DNA from: Grifola frondosa | Taxonomy: Eukaryota; Basidiomycota; Agaricomycetes; Polyporales; Grifolaceae | Direction: 5' to 3' | Assembly: GCA_001683735.1 (NCBI GenBank) | Contig: LUGG01000019.1 | Span: 62,001-126,000, forward strand | DNA: 64,000 nucleotides | In this document: piece by piece, positions 24,450-35,703 of the stretch | Layout of the letters: each line of letters begins with the position of its first letter | How positions within the stretch are numbered: position 1 is the stretch's first letter | The notes under the pieces: model-generated | Seen by the model: the letters and a program-made list of their open reading frames with translations, nothing else | What the model was told of the DNA's origin: nothing | The model's database searches: none | Program-made: the position numbers and the translations under genes

Positions 24450-26125
24450 ATGGCACCCAAGCAAATCGACAGTATCGCGCTGGAAGACGTGCGATTCCTG
24501 TTCCGCCACGACAACGCGTTATACGCATCTCATCTCTCTCATACCGCTGCGCTGACGCCGTTCGACAAAGACGATGCCGACGTCGTACTTCGGTCCTCGG
24601 ACAACGTCGATTTCCATGCACATAAGGCGAGACTTGCATTTGCATCGCCCATATTCAAAGATACTTTCAGCATACCACAACCAATTATCTTGTCGAACGG
24701 GGGTGACATCCATCCAGAGACGGGACTGCCGCTCATACGTTTGCAGGAGGATTACAGAACGTTGGAAATTCTTTTGCAGATGTGCTATCCATGCCAAAGG
24801 ATGCCGCAATTGCTGTTGGACGACGTTCGACCACTGCTAGAAGCAGCAGGAAAATATGAGATGGGGGATGTTATCGCCCGAATAAGGGAGATATTACTTA
24901 TCTTTGTCTCCACGGAGCCGCTTCGGGTCTTTGTTATTGCCTGTAACATGGGCTGGGAGATGGAGGCGAAGGTGGCAGCGCGGGCAGCTCCGTATGCCAT
25001 CCCGGCGGACCTCTCGAGTTGTAGACGAGTAGGACTGGACCTGATCACCTCAGGGCATTTCTTCCGGCTGGTGGAATGCCAGAGAACCTCGATGTGGAAA
25101 CATTTTAGGGTAGCCGCGCCGACATTACCCCTGCCCCCATGGTCCTCGAGGAAAGGATGCATTATACTATGCTTGGCATTCACGATCCCCCAGCAGACAT
25201 CATCATACGCTCATCCAATCGTATTAAATTTCACGCTCATATAAATCTGCTATCCATAGTATCCCAAAAGCTTGCGTGCATCCTCCACGAGTCCCCAGAC
25301 TTGAAAGTAAACGCCGCTAACCGGGCACCTACAAACGATCTTCCGGTCGTTGAGTTCCCCGAAAGCGGCCGAATCTTGGGTCTGCTCTTGCGGCTCTGCT
25401 ACCCAATCAGCGCTCCAGATCTCGATGCCCGCGACATTCCAGAGCTATTGGAGGCTGCAAAAAAATATGAGGTTCCGCGAGCTGTCGACTTCGCCAGGAA
25501 GAGATGGAAAGAGTACATCCGAGCGGGCCCGCTCCGTGCTTATTTCGTTGCATTCGCACGTGGGTGGATGGACAAGGCGAGAGAGGCAGCGAGGTACACC
25601 GTATTCCTTCCCAAAGACGACTATATCCCGGAGATGGAGACTGTGTCTGCAGAGGCATACTGGAGGCTGCTGGACTATCGGCGGCGAATCTCGGTGGCCC
25701 TCGCTAGCGCGCTGGCCCTCAATGTCACAGCGGATATAGCCAACACCTATGACAAAAGCACGTCGAGCAACGCGTTCAACGAAGCAAACGGATTCAATAT
25801 ATACGATAGGCTCGAGATAGGAATCCTCTTGCAACGAACGACGAAAACTGGCCTCAATCCTCAGACGATCGTCGCATCCATTGCGAAGGTAGTTGCTTCG
25901 CAGTACCATGAGTCTGGGAATCCACACCCGACCGCCCCGCGACGAGATGCGCGAGCTATCTTAACGGATATCATGGAGTTACAAGAACGGCTGGATGGGG
26001 AGTTGTCAAAGGTGCGTTGCCCCGGAATCATGCCCCTGCGCTCACATTTGTTACGAAGTCGTTTAGATCAAGTGGTGAAACATCGACACACCGTAGTCAT
26101 CAGAACGATCGAGCAGGTGATATGA
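24450..26125 (+). CDS. Double BTB/POZ-domain protein (frame break between domains)
   Basis: Two BTB/POZ units lie end to end. Unit 1 starts at 24450 (MAPKQIDSIALEDVRFLF) and has DADVVLRSSDNVDFHAHKAR, LQMCYP and LLEAAGKYEM, all BTB core strands and helices. Unit 2 has DPPADIIIRSSNRIKFHAH, LLRLCYP and LLEAAKKYEV, then LDYRRRISVALASALAL and a C-terminal helical tail ending at 26125. The unit 1 frame runs on to 25244, while unit 2 opens at an ATG at 25139 in another frame. Adding one C to the C5 run at 25134-25138 fuses both units into one protein of about 555 residues without a stop. Fungal BTB proteins of this kind are usually uncharacterised, possibly Cul3 adaptors. Two overlapping genes would be the alternative reading. 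Confidence 0.75.
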
Positions 26126-26628
26126 TGCGATTGGAAGACTGTAACCGGTATGGGCAGGATCAGGATGGACATGCTCCTCCGAATATGATGCTCGAGTAGT
26201 GACATTGTGCGGTTTAACGTCATCGGTCGTTAATATCATAAAAAGGTTGAGCAAAACGTAACCATTTTTAAACGGACGGACAAGCATCCACCTATAAGCG
26301 CATCGAGGCATAGACCAATCGTTGTGGCACACCACAGAATTACTGTCAACGCTAGAAGCGTTCACTTCTAACAGCATATCTATTTGCGCAGATGTCCGCA
26401 GCTCAGTCCCGCAGAGGAAGATAACATTTCGCAGACAGGTCGTACTGACAGGCATCCCTCACTTGTGAACTGTGCGAAGAGCTCGCATATCGGAAGTGCA
26501 TGCGATACCAGCAACTTGATCTCCTCCCAGTTTAGACATTCCGAATTCTGGAGGGGAGGGATATCAAGCAATTAAACAAGTATAAGGGAATTCCAGAGAA
26601 TATTTCACACAATTCACGGCATTCATCT
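26126..26628. other. Intergenic region
   Basis: Separates the convergent BTB and P450 genes. No gene or repeat recognised. Confidence 0.5.
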
Positions 26629-29204
26629 CTACACAGCTTCTTGAGCGGATGCCACACCCATCTTAAGCCAAAGCCCACTCTGTGCGTGGATTTGTTAAAC
26701 TGATGCTAGAAAAAAGGTAGAGAATACGTACCTTGACATACATAGTGAGGTGGCTCTTCAACCAAACCTTGTCCGTGCCATCCGAGCCCAACGAATCGTG
26801 GTAATCTGGAGGCGGTACTGAGGCGGGGCATACTTCCTGGGTTAGCTCAATCGTGGAGACCTGTTGTAACAGCCGGATGAGCATGAACGATACTTCGTTG
26901 TACGCGAACTATACGAAACGTCGGTTGAGCAAGCTATTTGCAATCAATCCAATGTGGAGGACCGCACCTGTTGTCCGAGACAGATGCGAGGCCCTGCGTT
27001 GAAAGGGAGAAAGATGAACGGGTTGTGCGTGAGGTACTTCTGCACTCTCTCATCGAGGAACCTATCGGGATCGAAGTGAAGGGCTACGGGGTGTTTAAAT
27101 ACCACTGCACACAGACTGGCAATCGTTACGCACCATCTGGGCCCCATAAATCTGTCCGGCGGTGCATCACAAACACAGAGTACGTGCATCTGTGGATCTT
27201 GAGAATGGTGTTGAGGACGACCGTGATGAAACGTACTTCGTGCCTGCGGGGATAAAATATCCCGGCTGGCCGGGTATCTTCGATGGCCACACTGTGTCTT
27301 TGAGAGCCGTCCTACAATATGTCGTCAGAATGACACGCGATCTACCACGCCACAAAACCTACCGGACATTGAAAGGACTGACAGCAATAACACGTGAAGT
27401 TAGCGGGCGCATGTATACAAATGAAATGAAATCAAACGCACACCGGAGGATACAGGCGGAGTGTCTCGTTGATAACCGCACGTAAATACTTCATATTGCG
27501 GATGTCTTCATAAGTGGGCCGCCTGAAAGGACCGACTTGGCTCAGAATCTCCTCGCGAAGCCGTTGCAGCATATCGGGATGTTGGGAGAGCCTGTAGACG
27601 GCAAATGTGAGGTGCATGCGGTGGTGTCGCGGCCGGCCAGAAGGATATTGAGCGTCTCATCTCGTAACACGTTATAATCTGCCAGGTGTGGACTTAGTTG
27701 TGTGTGACATTGAGGTGATAATGACGAGCACACACCGTCGGTCACTTTCAGCAAGTGGCTCAAGAGCGTATCATCTTCTGAGACCCTTTCGGATGCACCG
27801 ATCTCGCCCATGCTTGCCTTCTTTTCCAGTGCCTCTTTCAGAATCGGATTGATGTAGTCGTCAAGGAACTGTTTCTTTGCTTCGACTTTGTCCTTCCAGA
27901 ATTCCACTAGGGGCCATGCTTGTTGGTAGCGCCCACGAGATGCCGAGTCTTCCTGTGCGCTCAGGAACGCCTCAGAAAACTGGGACGCCACCGAGTTGGT
28001 GTTCTCTTGCGTGATATTTGCGGTTGGGGGTAAGGCAGACCAGCGGAGAGAGAGCGCACGTCTTGGCCGAAGAGAAATTCAGTAGCCGAGTCGAGTGTGA
28101 ATCGCGAGACAAGGTCCTGATATAAGTAAATATTTCATTTGCGGGGTAATGGTAGTGAAATACTGACCTGCCAGTTGATAGCGTAACCTTCTTGAAGACG
28201 TGCCCGCATTTGATTGAGAGCATCTTCTGCATGTCTTGTCGATACCGCTCAGCAAAACAGGAAGAAATGATGACACCCAGAAATAGACGTGCCTATCAAA
28301 GATATCAAAGTGACTAATGCGATCTCTGCTGAAGAACGGCCGAGTCATGGTACGATGGAACCTTGGGTATTACATATTCAACTCCGCTGAAACTTTCACC
28401 CAAGAGAACAAGTCTCACTTCCACATCTCACCTACGAGGATGTCAACTTATGCTCATAGATCGGAACTGAAGAAAGACTTCTGTCTTACCATCGGCATTG
28501 AAAACGCCTATGCCAAGCAGTGTCTTCATTTGTTCGCGAAATATCGCTCCTATGCATGTAACTATGAGCCGTTCAGCACGGCAACATGGCGCAGGATACT
28601 ACCTTTCTCATAACCAGGAAAATCTGTAGCAAGAATGGTCTGGTAATGGGTCCATGTCAGTGCAAAGGTGGTCTATGATCCAGGATACCCGATCGTACCT
28701 TGATATACTCTGGCTCAGAAGTGAATATCTGTGCGCATATTAAGCATAATTTATGATGGTAAGATAAGAGACAAACCCGGTCCTGATACATCACTCTAAT
28801 ATAGAATATGTTTCCATATATCGAAGTGTTCCGGAAGAGGTTATGGCCTAGTCCTACGTTGACCAAGTTGTACGAAATTATGTGTGAATACAGAGCTCAC
28901 CAATGAATTTATCTTTACGAGCAGCTGCCAGGATGTCGAAGCCACCGGGCTTGCTCTTGACATATGGCGGAACAACCGCGCCATGTGCGGCAGCAGCCTT
29001 TCTGTTTGCATAATCATACCACAAAACACTCAAAGTAAGAGCGAAAGGAAGCGATAACACACATCCTGCGATCAAAAGCCAGTTGGAGATAGTGATGCCC
29101 AGGAATCGGCTACAGATGAAGCCGGATAAGTACACAAAGGTGGGTGGTTTGAGGAGCGTGGGCAGCCTGCGAAACAGGAAACGTAATCCGGGTGGGAAGG
29201 CCAT
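26629..29204 (-). CDS. Cytochrome P450, CYP63-like, with two one-base breaks
   Basis: Many-exon monooxygenase gene. The start at 29204 gives [15 protein letters not shown] and a membrane anchor ([20 protein letters not shown]). In order come the [19 protein letters not shown] helix region, [20 protein letters not shown], the I-helix LAGRDTT near 27630-27650, the K-helix ETLR in [27 protein letters not shown], and the haem loop [15 protein letters not shown] (consensus FxxGxRxCxG). The end is KSHLTMYVK plus a short last exon stopping at 26629. The motif wording resembles the CYP63 family described in white-rot fungi, which hydroxylates alkanes and xenobiotics; the assignment is from memory. 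Breaks: C5 at 28026-28030 (written G5 on plus) and CC at 27611-27612, each cured by one added base. All catalytic motifs are retained, so loss of function is not established. Confidence 0.88.
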
Positions 29205-29686
29205 CGTTTGTAAACAGGATTGTAGACGAGTTGTGCCCCAGTGTCGATATCTGTAGGACTCTTATATCAGTTGGGGCCCCTGGTCAAGACGCTGCCACAG
29301 TTCTCAGGCCTCGGTTTGCTTTCCGGCTATACCTCCCCATAGCCATATAAGCGCCCATAAGTTCTATTAATGAACAGCATTAATCAACAAACTGGAAGCT
29401 TGCTCAGCTGTGGTTAGTAGCGAGCTAGTGACTCATGAGCCATTACATACTCGTAATAAGATGAGAAGATATTAACATGCTACACTTGCGAATATTTGCG
29501 AAAAAGCAGAATGTGTTGGAAAAAGAAGGTGGTGGCTGTTTCAGAACAATTAGTCTACTGGGCAGCACGCCACTGCAACTGCAACGCCAACCCTTACGTC
29601 TCAACTTCCAAATTGTTCCTCCCTTCTTCATACGGTCCACGAGTCTTTAACCAAGCATCTTCAACCTCTATACAAACGCTACGGAA
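29205..29686. other. Intergenic region
   Basis: Contains the P450 promoter. From about 29580 it resembles the 5' flank of the FunK1 gene at 32979 (CAACTTCCAAATT and a pyrimidine-rich leader), so the promoter was duplicated along with the exon that follows. Confidence 0.5.
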
Positions 29687-29854
29687 ATGACATTCGAGTT
29701 TGCACAGATCTCATACGAAGAGTTCACGACCAGTTTCATTAGGCCAGCCACCTTGCCGGTGTCGAATAGGCAGGAACCTAGATACCATGGAGCATTTGAC
29801 GACATGCCGCACTTCAAGGTCAAAGACACAAAGGAAGATTTGTACGAACCATTT
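29687..29854 (+). pseudogene. Orphan first exon of a FunK1-type kinase gene
   Basis: Encodes FAQISYEEFTTSFIRPATL and then DTKEDLYEPF, nearly identical to exon 1 of the kinase at 32979 (FAQISYEEFMTSFIRPATF and DIKEDLYEPF), ending at a matching GT donor at 29855. No further exon follows; the 3' end of the minus-strand kinase begins about 110 bp downstream. Read as a truncated duplication. Confidence 0.8.
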
Positions 29855-29961
29855 GTAAGCACCCCAGAACTGTGCTGAACGTTCTTCAAAATTTCTTGTG
29901 TTGAGAGTCAGGACTGATTGGGAGATTGCACATCACACGCCGAACCTAGACTCCAAATTAT

Positions 29962-32445
29962 CTATTGATGATGCCTCGGACGCTTGCGAGAATCAGACAC
30001 AAGCGGCATGGTGTTACTGATGGTAGTTATGCTACGCTTCAGCTTCGTCGACTTTCCTCTTCTCCTCTTCTTATCCTGCTTCTGCTTAAGCTGGTGCTTA
30101 TAGCCCGGTGGTAACTGATCGCCTATATTGTCATCCTGTGGCCATCCTGTACGAGAGGCCAGATGTCGCCGCAAGAGCTCAAGCATTCGATCATGGTTAT
30201 CTATGCGAGCGGCATGAAGACGAAGACTAGCTTGCATCAAGTCGTCCAATTTCGTGTCGCCAGGATCTTCAAATGCGTCTCGTGTGACGACCGACTTGCT
30301 ATTAAATGCGACCTTGAGGTATGCGCTGAACCAGATCTGGAAATTGTGCATGATGTGATTGAAGGGTCGATTTGAAACTACTCCTTCCTTGTCGAAGAAT
30401 TGAAGAGTTTCGCCAGTCTCGGCAGTAATCGATCCATTCTTCATCGCTTCGTGTTTGATCATGCCACATACATATCTGTTGGAGGAAAGCGAAACAGCGT
30501 CGAAGAAGTCGTGCATCCAAGCGCCTACGTTACTGCTGTTGTGTCGCAGATATCTGATACCTTGATAGAGAAGGACATGGAAGAATGACTCTAAGTCATC
30601 CTGGATTTCGATGACCTTGTCTTTATCTGACAAGAGTCGTACGGACATGAATTGCCACGGTCTCTGCGAACAAGTTAAAAGATATTCAGGCATCATACAA
30701 GATAAAACACACCATGGAATAGCATCGTCTTCGAACAGCACAAGCTCTAACATCATTCAACTTTACCGTGGCAGGTAATGGTTGTGCAAGCTCCCAGTCG
30801 CAAAGCAGACCCTCGGGCATGATGGCAGTTTCGCCATCATCGTTCTTCCTCGAGACGTCCACATACATTACGTTCGCAGCAGTGATATTGCTATGCAACA
30901 TACGGCCAAGACGCATCGCATCTTTGTGACCTGTTGAATCCAGGATTAGGGAATATTAAGGCGAAAGCCAGATCCGCAGACTGACATTTCATACAATCCA
31001 ACACCACTTCCACGAGCGCGTGGCTATCCGTGCAATAGCTCAGAGGGCGCCCGATCTCTCGCCGCACAAGCCTGTAATGAGTCAGAACATCTGGGCCAGC
31101 ATGAGGGTTTGCCGCCAGGGCAGGATTCATCCGTAACCATATTGTCCGAGTCCACGTTCTCTGGACCATTCCATTCGCTTCGCGTACGTCACCATGACAG
31201 ACAACAGTTGGGATACGCTTGACTCCATTCACGTGTAGGATTCGAAGGGTGTCACCTTCTTTACGCAGAAGAGCATTGTCTAAGCGCCACTCATCCTTGA
31301 GAGCAACGAAGGTATGATCGCTTGCGTCCAGAGCGATATAGTTACGCGTGCCACTTCCTGACATACCAAAAGCCTGCGAGAGAGGTTTTCCGACGAGGAA
31401 ATCACGCCGAAGGCACAACTTCTGAGTGTCCATATCCGGTAATTGCAAGGTCGTGGCCTTTGCATCGTCGTTTGGGGTCTCATCCGTGACCGACAGCCTG
31501 TACCATGGATGATCCGGATCGAGAGAACGCTTGAAGCATTCTTTTGCATATCCAGACGCCCTCCCGCTTTGGCTGTTCTCGTCCTCAGCAACCTGGAGCA
31601 TTTTATCGTAATCCTCGGAGCCCATACGCACCAAGGATGCGGTAAGGTCATATCCTTGACCTTCTGGAGGGAGACGGCAGAATAGGTGAAGGAATTCGCC
31701 AAGCTTCTCTGGTTCCTTGCGATAATTGAACTTGTCCGTCACGATGGCGGCTGCACGGTCCCACCAGATGATACGGGCATGACCACGGAGGAGGACAACA
31801 GAAAATAGGAATGTACGATGCTGATAGGCGAAGAGCTTGGAAGCGTACGAGATGAGCTGGCCACGATTCTTCTCCCGTTTGTCAGAAGAAGCCTCGAAAG
31901 CGTCCAGAAGGTCATCAAATGGATCGTCCGTATTGCGGTGCCTCTTCCACTCCACCCATAATCGCAGGAGATCCAATGGGGTCGGCCGTCATTGGGAGCT
32001 TCGTGCTCTAGGTATAGGCCACCGTCAACCTTTTCGCCAGTGTCATCGCCTTCGTCACCCTTATTTGGAGACAGTGCAAACTTGTAACCATTACAAAGGT
32101 TCGCTGCGTAGACATCAGATATCTGCACCGGCGTAAAATTCAGCTCGCAAAGGAAGACAACACGGATGCAGACAACTCACGAAAAGTTCATAGAGATCCA
32201 CTTCGCATTTCATCCCGGTCGGTTGGTGTGCTGTCAAACGCATGCTCGTACTGAGGTGTTGGGCCAACATAGGTTCCGCGACAACGACGACGAACAAGCC
32301 TATCCATGAAGAGCTCGAAGCATACGTTGATGAATTTTCCACTAAATTCTTCGAGATGGCATAGACGCAGTTCTGTGACGGGTAATTCCGACACGGCAGA
32401 GAACGCATTTACGCTCGAAGCGGTCCGTAGTGGATATGAGGGCAT
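29962..32445 (-). CDS. FunK1-type fungal protein kinase, catalytic Asp replaced (HSN)
   Basis: FunK1 (Pfam PF17667) kinase of about 730 residues. The likely start at 32445 leads into the family N-terminus (HLEEFSGKFINVCFELF). Then DLLRLWVEWKRHRNTDDPFD, FSVVLLRGHARIIWWDRAA and KFNYRKEPEKLGEFLHLFCR are the FunK1 N-lobe signatures. The ATP-lysine motif FVALKDEWRL and CHGDVREAN follow. The catalytic loop reads LHSNITAANVM where the family has HRDIS..N, so the catalytic Asp is Asn and the Arg is Ser. The DFG-equivalent CDWELA is kept. The C-terminal region has PWQFMSVRLL and DDLESFFHVLLYQGIRYL, then a basic tail (KKRRRGKSTKLK) suggesting nuclear location. One surplus base at the A3 run 32208-32210 breaks exon 1. 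Possibly a pseudokinase. Confidence 0.88.
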
Positions 32446-32978
32446 GATGAATGGTGCGTAAATGCGTAAACATGTGGTGCCTCTTTCAAGTGTTGCTTTT
32501 TTATGGAAGTGCCACATCCACAGTGGCTATTCACGCTTTGAAAATGTGGCTGGCAAACAATGGATGCCATGCCGCACGCCACTGGGTGACAACCCGATTG
32601 TCGCCACATCTTCTCTGCCAAAAAAAGATTCAAAACTGAGTTAGTATAGAATTTTAAATGCGTAAGAGTGATGTCAAAGGAGCGATAGACTTAAATTCAA
32701 GATGCGAGAGCAATATCCGATATCGTACCTTCGACTTTATTGCCGCACGTGATCGCGAAACAGTGACAACGCGTCCCAATGTCACGCTGAGCCACTCATT
32801 CGGAAAACAACAGTTTTGATCGTGGCTATTTCTTGGATTCAAAACAATAAGTCCACTTCAAGCGACTGCAATTTGAAAGCCAAACCTTACCTTCCATCCC
32901 CATCTCTCCCCACTTTATACGGCTGGCGAATTTCTAAAGAATCATCTTTTCAAGTTGCACAAAACGCGTCTTTCCGAA
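32446..32978. promoter_or_regulatory. Divergent promoter region of the two FunK1 genes
   Basis: 533 bp between the starts of the minus and plus kinase genes. No other coding exon is supported; short frames near 32460-32640 are not credible genes. Confidence 0.5.
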
Positions 32979-35703
32979 ATGGCATTCAAGTTCGCACAGA
33001 TTTCATACGAAGAATTCATGACCAGTTTCATCAGGCCAGCCACCTTCCGCGCATTGAACGGGCAGAAACCCAGATACCGTAGAGCATTTGACGACATGCC
33101 GCAGTCCAAGGTCAGAGACATAAAGGAAGACTTGTACGAACCATTCGTGAGTTTCTTTCCACCATCCCTCATCTATTTTGGCATGCTGACGTTGCGTTCA
33201 AGGTATCTTGCGTAGAGAAAGCAAGGCTCTGCGGGGACTACAGGCTTGCTCTAACCCACAATACGGTCGATGAGGGCGATCCGACAAAGGACCGCGTCAA
33301 CGCTGGGCTTTTCCTCAAGCAGGACGTTCCTAGCGACGAACAACCTCACTGGGCGTCGCAGGTGCTCTGGATAGAATTCAAGAGGCAATCGCCTCGGGAA
33401 AAGGATGACGTAGATCCGTTTGACAGCGAACCCGAGGGGCCCGTAGGCATCTGGGATATACGCCCAAAACTACGCAAGCAAGGCCGCGCTCAGCTGCAGT
33501 CGTACATTGCCAAAATATTTGCCCACCAGCAACGACTGTTCATGTACTCCATCCTAGTCCTCTCCGCCTCCGCGCGAATTATTCGCTGGGATAGAGCGGG
33601 CGCAGTCGCGACAGAAAAGTTCAACTATCGGGACGCACCGGAGAAGCTCAGCGAGTTTCTTCATCTCTTCTCCAGGATGGCCGATATAAGCCAAGGCTAC
33701 GATCCCACAGTGTCTTTGGTGGACAAGGGATCTAAAGAACACAAGCTCATGCTTCGAGTGGCTGAGGGTTGCGTGAAGAAAGGCGACGCCATAACGGTGC
33801 AGAGGTATGCCAGAGAGCGTTTCAAACGTTCCCTCGACCCCGAGTGGTCGTGGTGGAATATCTCAGTCATCGAAGATAAACCAGAGGGAAGCAGCGGTCG
33901 GAGACAGCCTTTCAGAACGTGTAGGTGGGCCGCAGCGGCGCGGAAGCGGCAGTTCTTGGTGGGAAAGCCATTCTTCCAATCCCCAGACATGGTCGGTCGC
34001 GGTACGCGTGGATATATCGCCTTCGACGTGAGCCGCCGCGCCTTTGTCTTCCTAAAAGACCAGTGGCGGGTCGAGAAGGCTTCCAGGAGCAAAGAAGGCA
34101 GCATCATCCAAGCACTGAACGAGGCGGGAGTTAACTATGTTCCAACTCTGGTTTGCCACGGGGACCTACGCAATCGAGATGGGCAGCGTCAACGTACACG
34201 CATGCAAGAGTTTTGGAATGAGGAACATTCGGAGGATCCCCTTGGCACATTATTTCACTATCGTCTCGTGGAGGAAGAAGTCGCGTGTCCGTTGAACGGC
34301 TTCCAAAGGGGTTACGACTTGGTAAAAGTCGTATCTGACTGTCTTCAAGGTAATCTCCTTTGTTCTCTGGTGCGCCCACGTACTTACAGAAAGTATTCAG
34401 GCCATAAGGAGGCGGTAGAGAAGGCAGGCCTGTTACATCGAGACATTAGCGAAGGAAATTTGATGTACGTGCCAGTTGAAGAGGACGCTCACGGCGAGAG
34501 GGTGTTTAGGGGAATTCTGTGTGACTGGGAGCTCGCAGCGTCTTTGAGTCCTCAAGGAAGTGATGTTGAAGACGGCATCAGCTGCAGCGAGAGCAAAAAT
34601 GATAGATCAAGGGTTACTGAAGACAGTAATGGCGACGACCATGACAGTAACGACAGCACGGAAAGCTACTCACGGTGCATGGTACGTTGCTATTCAACAC
34701 AGGCTATTTTTCATCGCATTAATCATTGCTCGTAGGGAACATGGCAATTCATGTCGGTCAGACTCCTATCGGATTCTCGAAGAATCGCCGCAGTCCAGGA
34801 CGATTTAGAGTCATTTTTCCACGTCATCCTGTACGACGCCATCCGGTATCTGCGCCACACTGTCAAAGACGTATCCGATTTCATGGAGCGATACTTCAAT
34901 GATGCTCCGATAGTTCGAGAAGAATATTCCTGTGGCTACCTGAAATCGTCAACGATGAAAGACGGTGTAATCAGCGCGGAAGAGGGAAAAGCATTCGGTT
35001 CTTGGACGATGATGATGATGGCACGCACCCGCTCAACGACGTCCTCGCTGGTCTCTTGAGGCTGTTCAAGGCCTACTATATTGTGGCCTCCTACAGACCC
35101 GGCACTCCTGATCCACGGTCCCCATCCGAAGTTGAAGACATATTCGAGAGGGATCGTGTCGAGCACAAGAAGCTGCAGGCGATGTTAGAAGCGAGGATGC
35201 GCCCGATTGCAGCTTGTCTGGAGAATCACGATGCAGTGCTCCAAGTCTTGCGTAAACACCTATCCAACGCAGACTCCTGGCCGCGGCATGACAAGACGGG
35301 CGATCAGCGGTCGGAGAACCGCGAACATCTAAAGCAATCCAGAAGAACATCAGCAAAACGAGGTACCACCGAGATGGAAGATTTGGACCTCCCCACGCCG
35401 AAGCGTGCCAGGCTGCACCAGGGGGAAAATCAATTAGTGACTACCTCTAGGCAGCAACCAGTAGGGAGGACGGCTTTGAAACGCAAAAGCGCCGAAGTGG
35501 GAGACTTGGACGGTCCCGATCCGAAGCGTTCCAAACTGCAGTCTGCAGTTGCCTTGTTGGACCAGTATACGTCTCCAGATCTCTCTTGTCACACGCCACA
35601 GATGGATCAGTCAAAAGACAACGCTGCGGCGCAGCCGGGGAAGGGCCTGCGCAGAAGTAAGCGGGAAGCGAAGGGGAACGGGAAGCGTTCGCACTTAACC
35701 TAG
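32979..35703 (+). CDS. FunK1-type fungal protein kinase with intact catalytic loop
   Basis: Exon 1 (32979-33146) encodes FAQISYEEFMTSFIRPATF; the intron ends in CAAG before VSCVEKARLCGDYRLAL. N-lobe signatures are FMYSILVLSASARIIRWDRA and KFNYRDAPEKLSEFLHLFSR; the lysine motif is FVFLKDQWRV. The catalytic loop LLHRDISEGNLM and the metal-binding CDWELA are both canonical, so this copy is predicted active. After an acidic insert (DSNGDDHDSNDSTES) come TWQFMSVRLLSDSRR and ESFFHVILYDAIRYL. One base is missing in GG at 34997-34998, between EGKAFG and FLDDDDDGTHPLNDV. The tail is basic with two KR-rich repeats (TPKRARLHQGE, DPKRSKLQ) and ends KGNGKRSHLT, resembling nuclear localisation signals. FunK1 kinases are expanded in multicellular basidiomycetes; targets are unknown. 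Confidence 0.9.
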
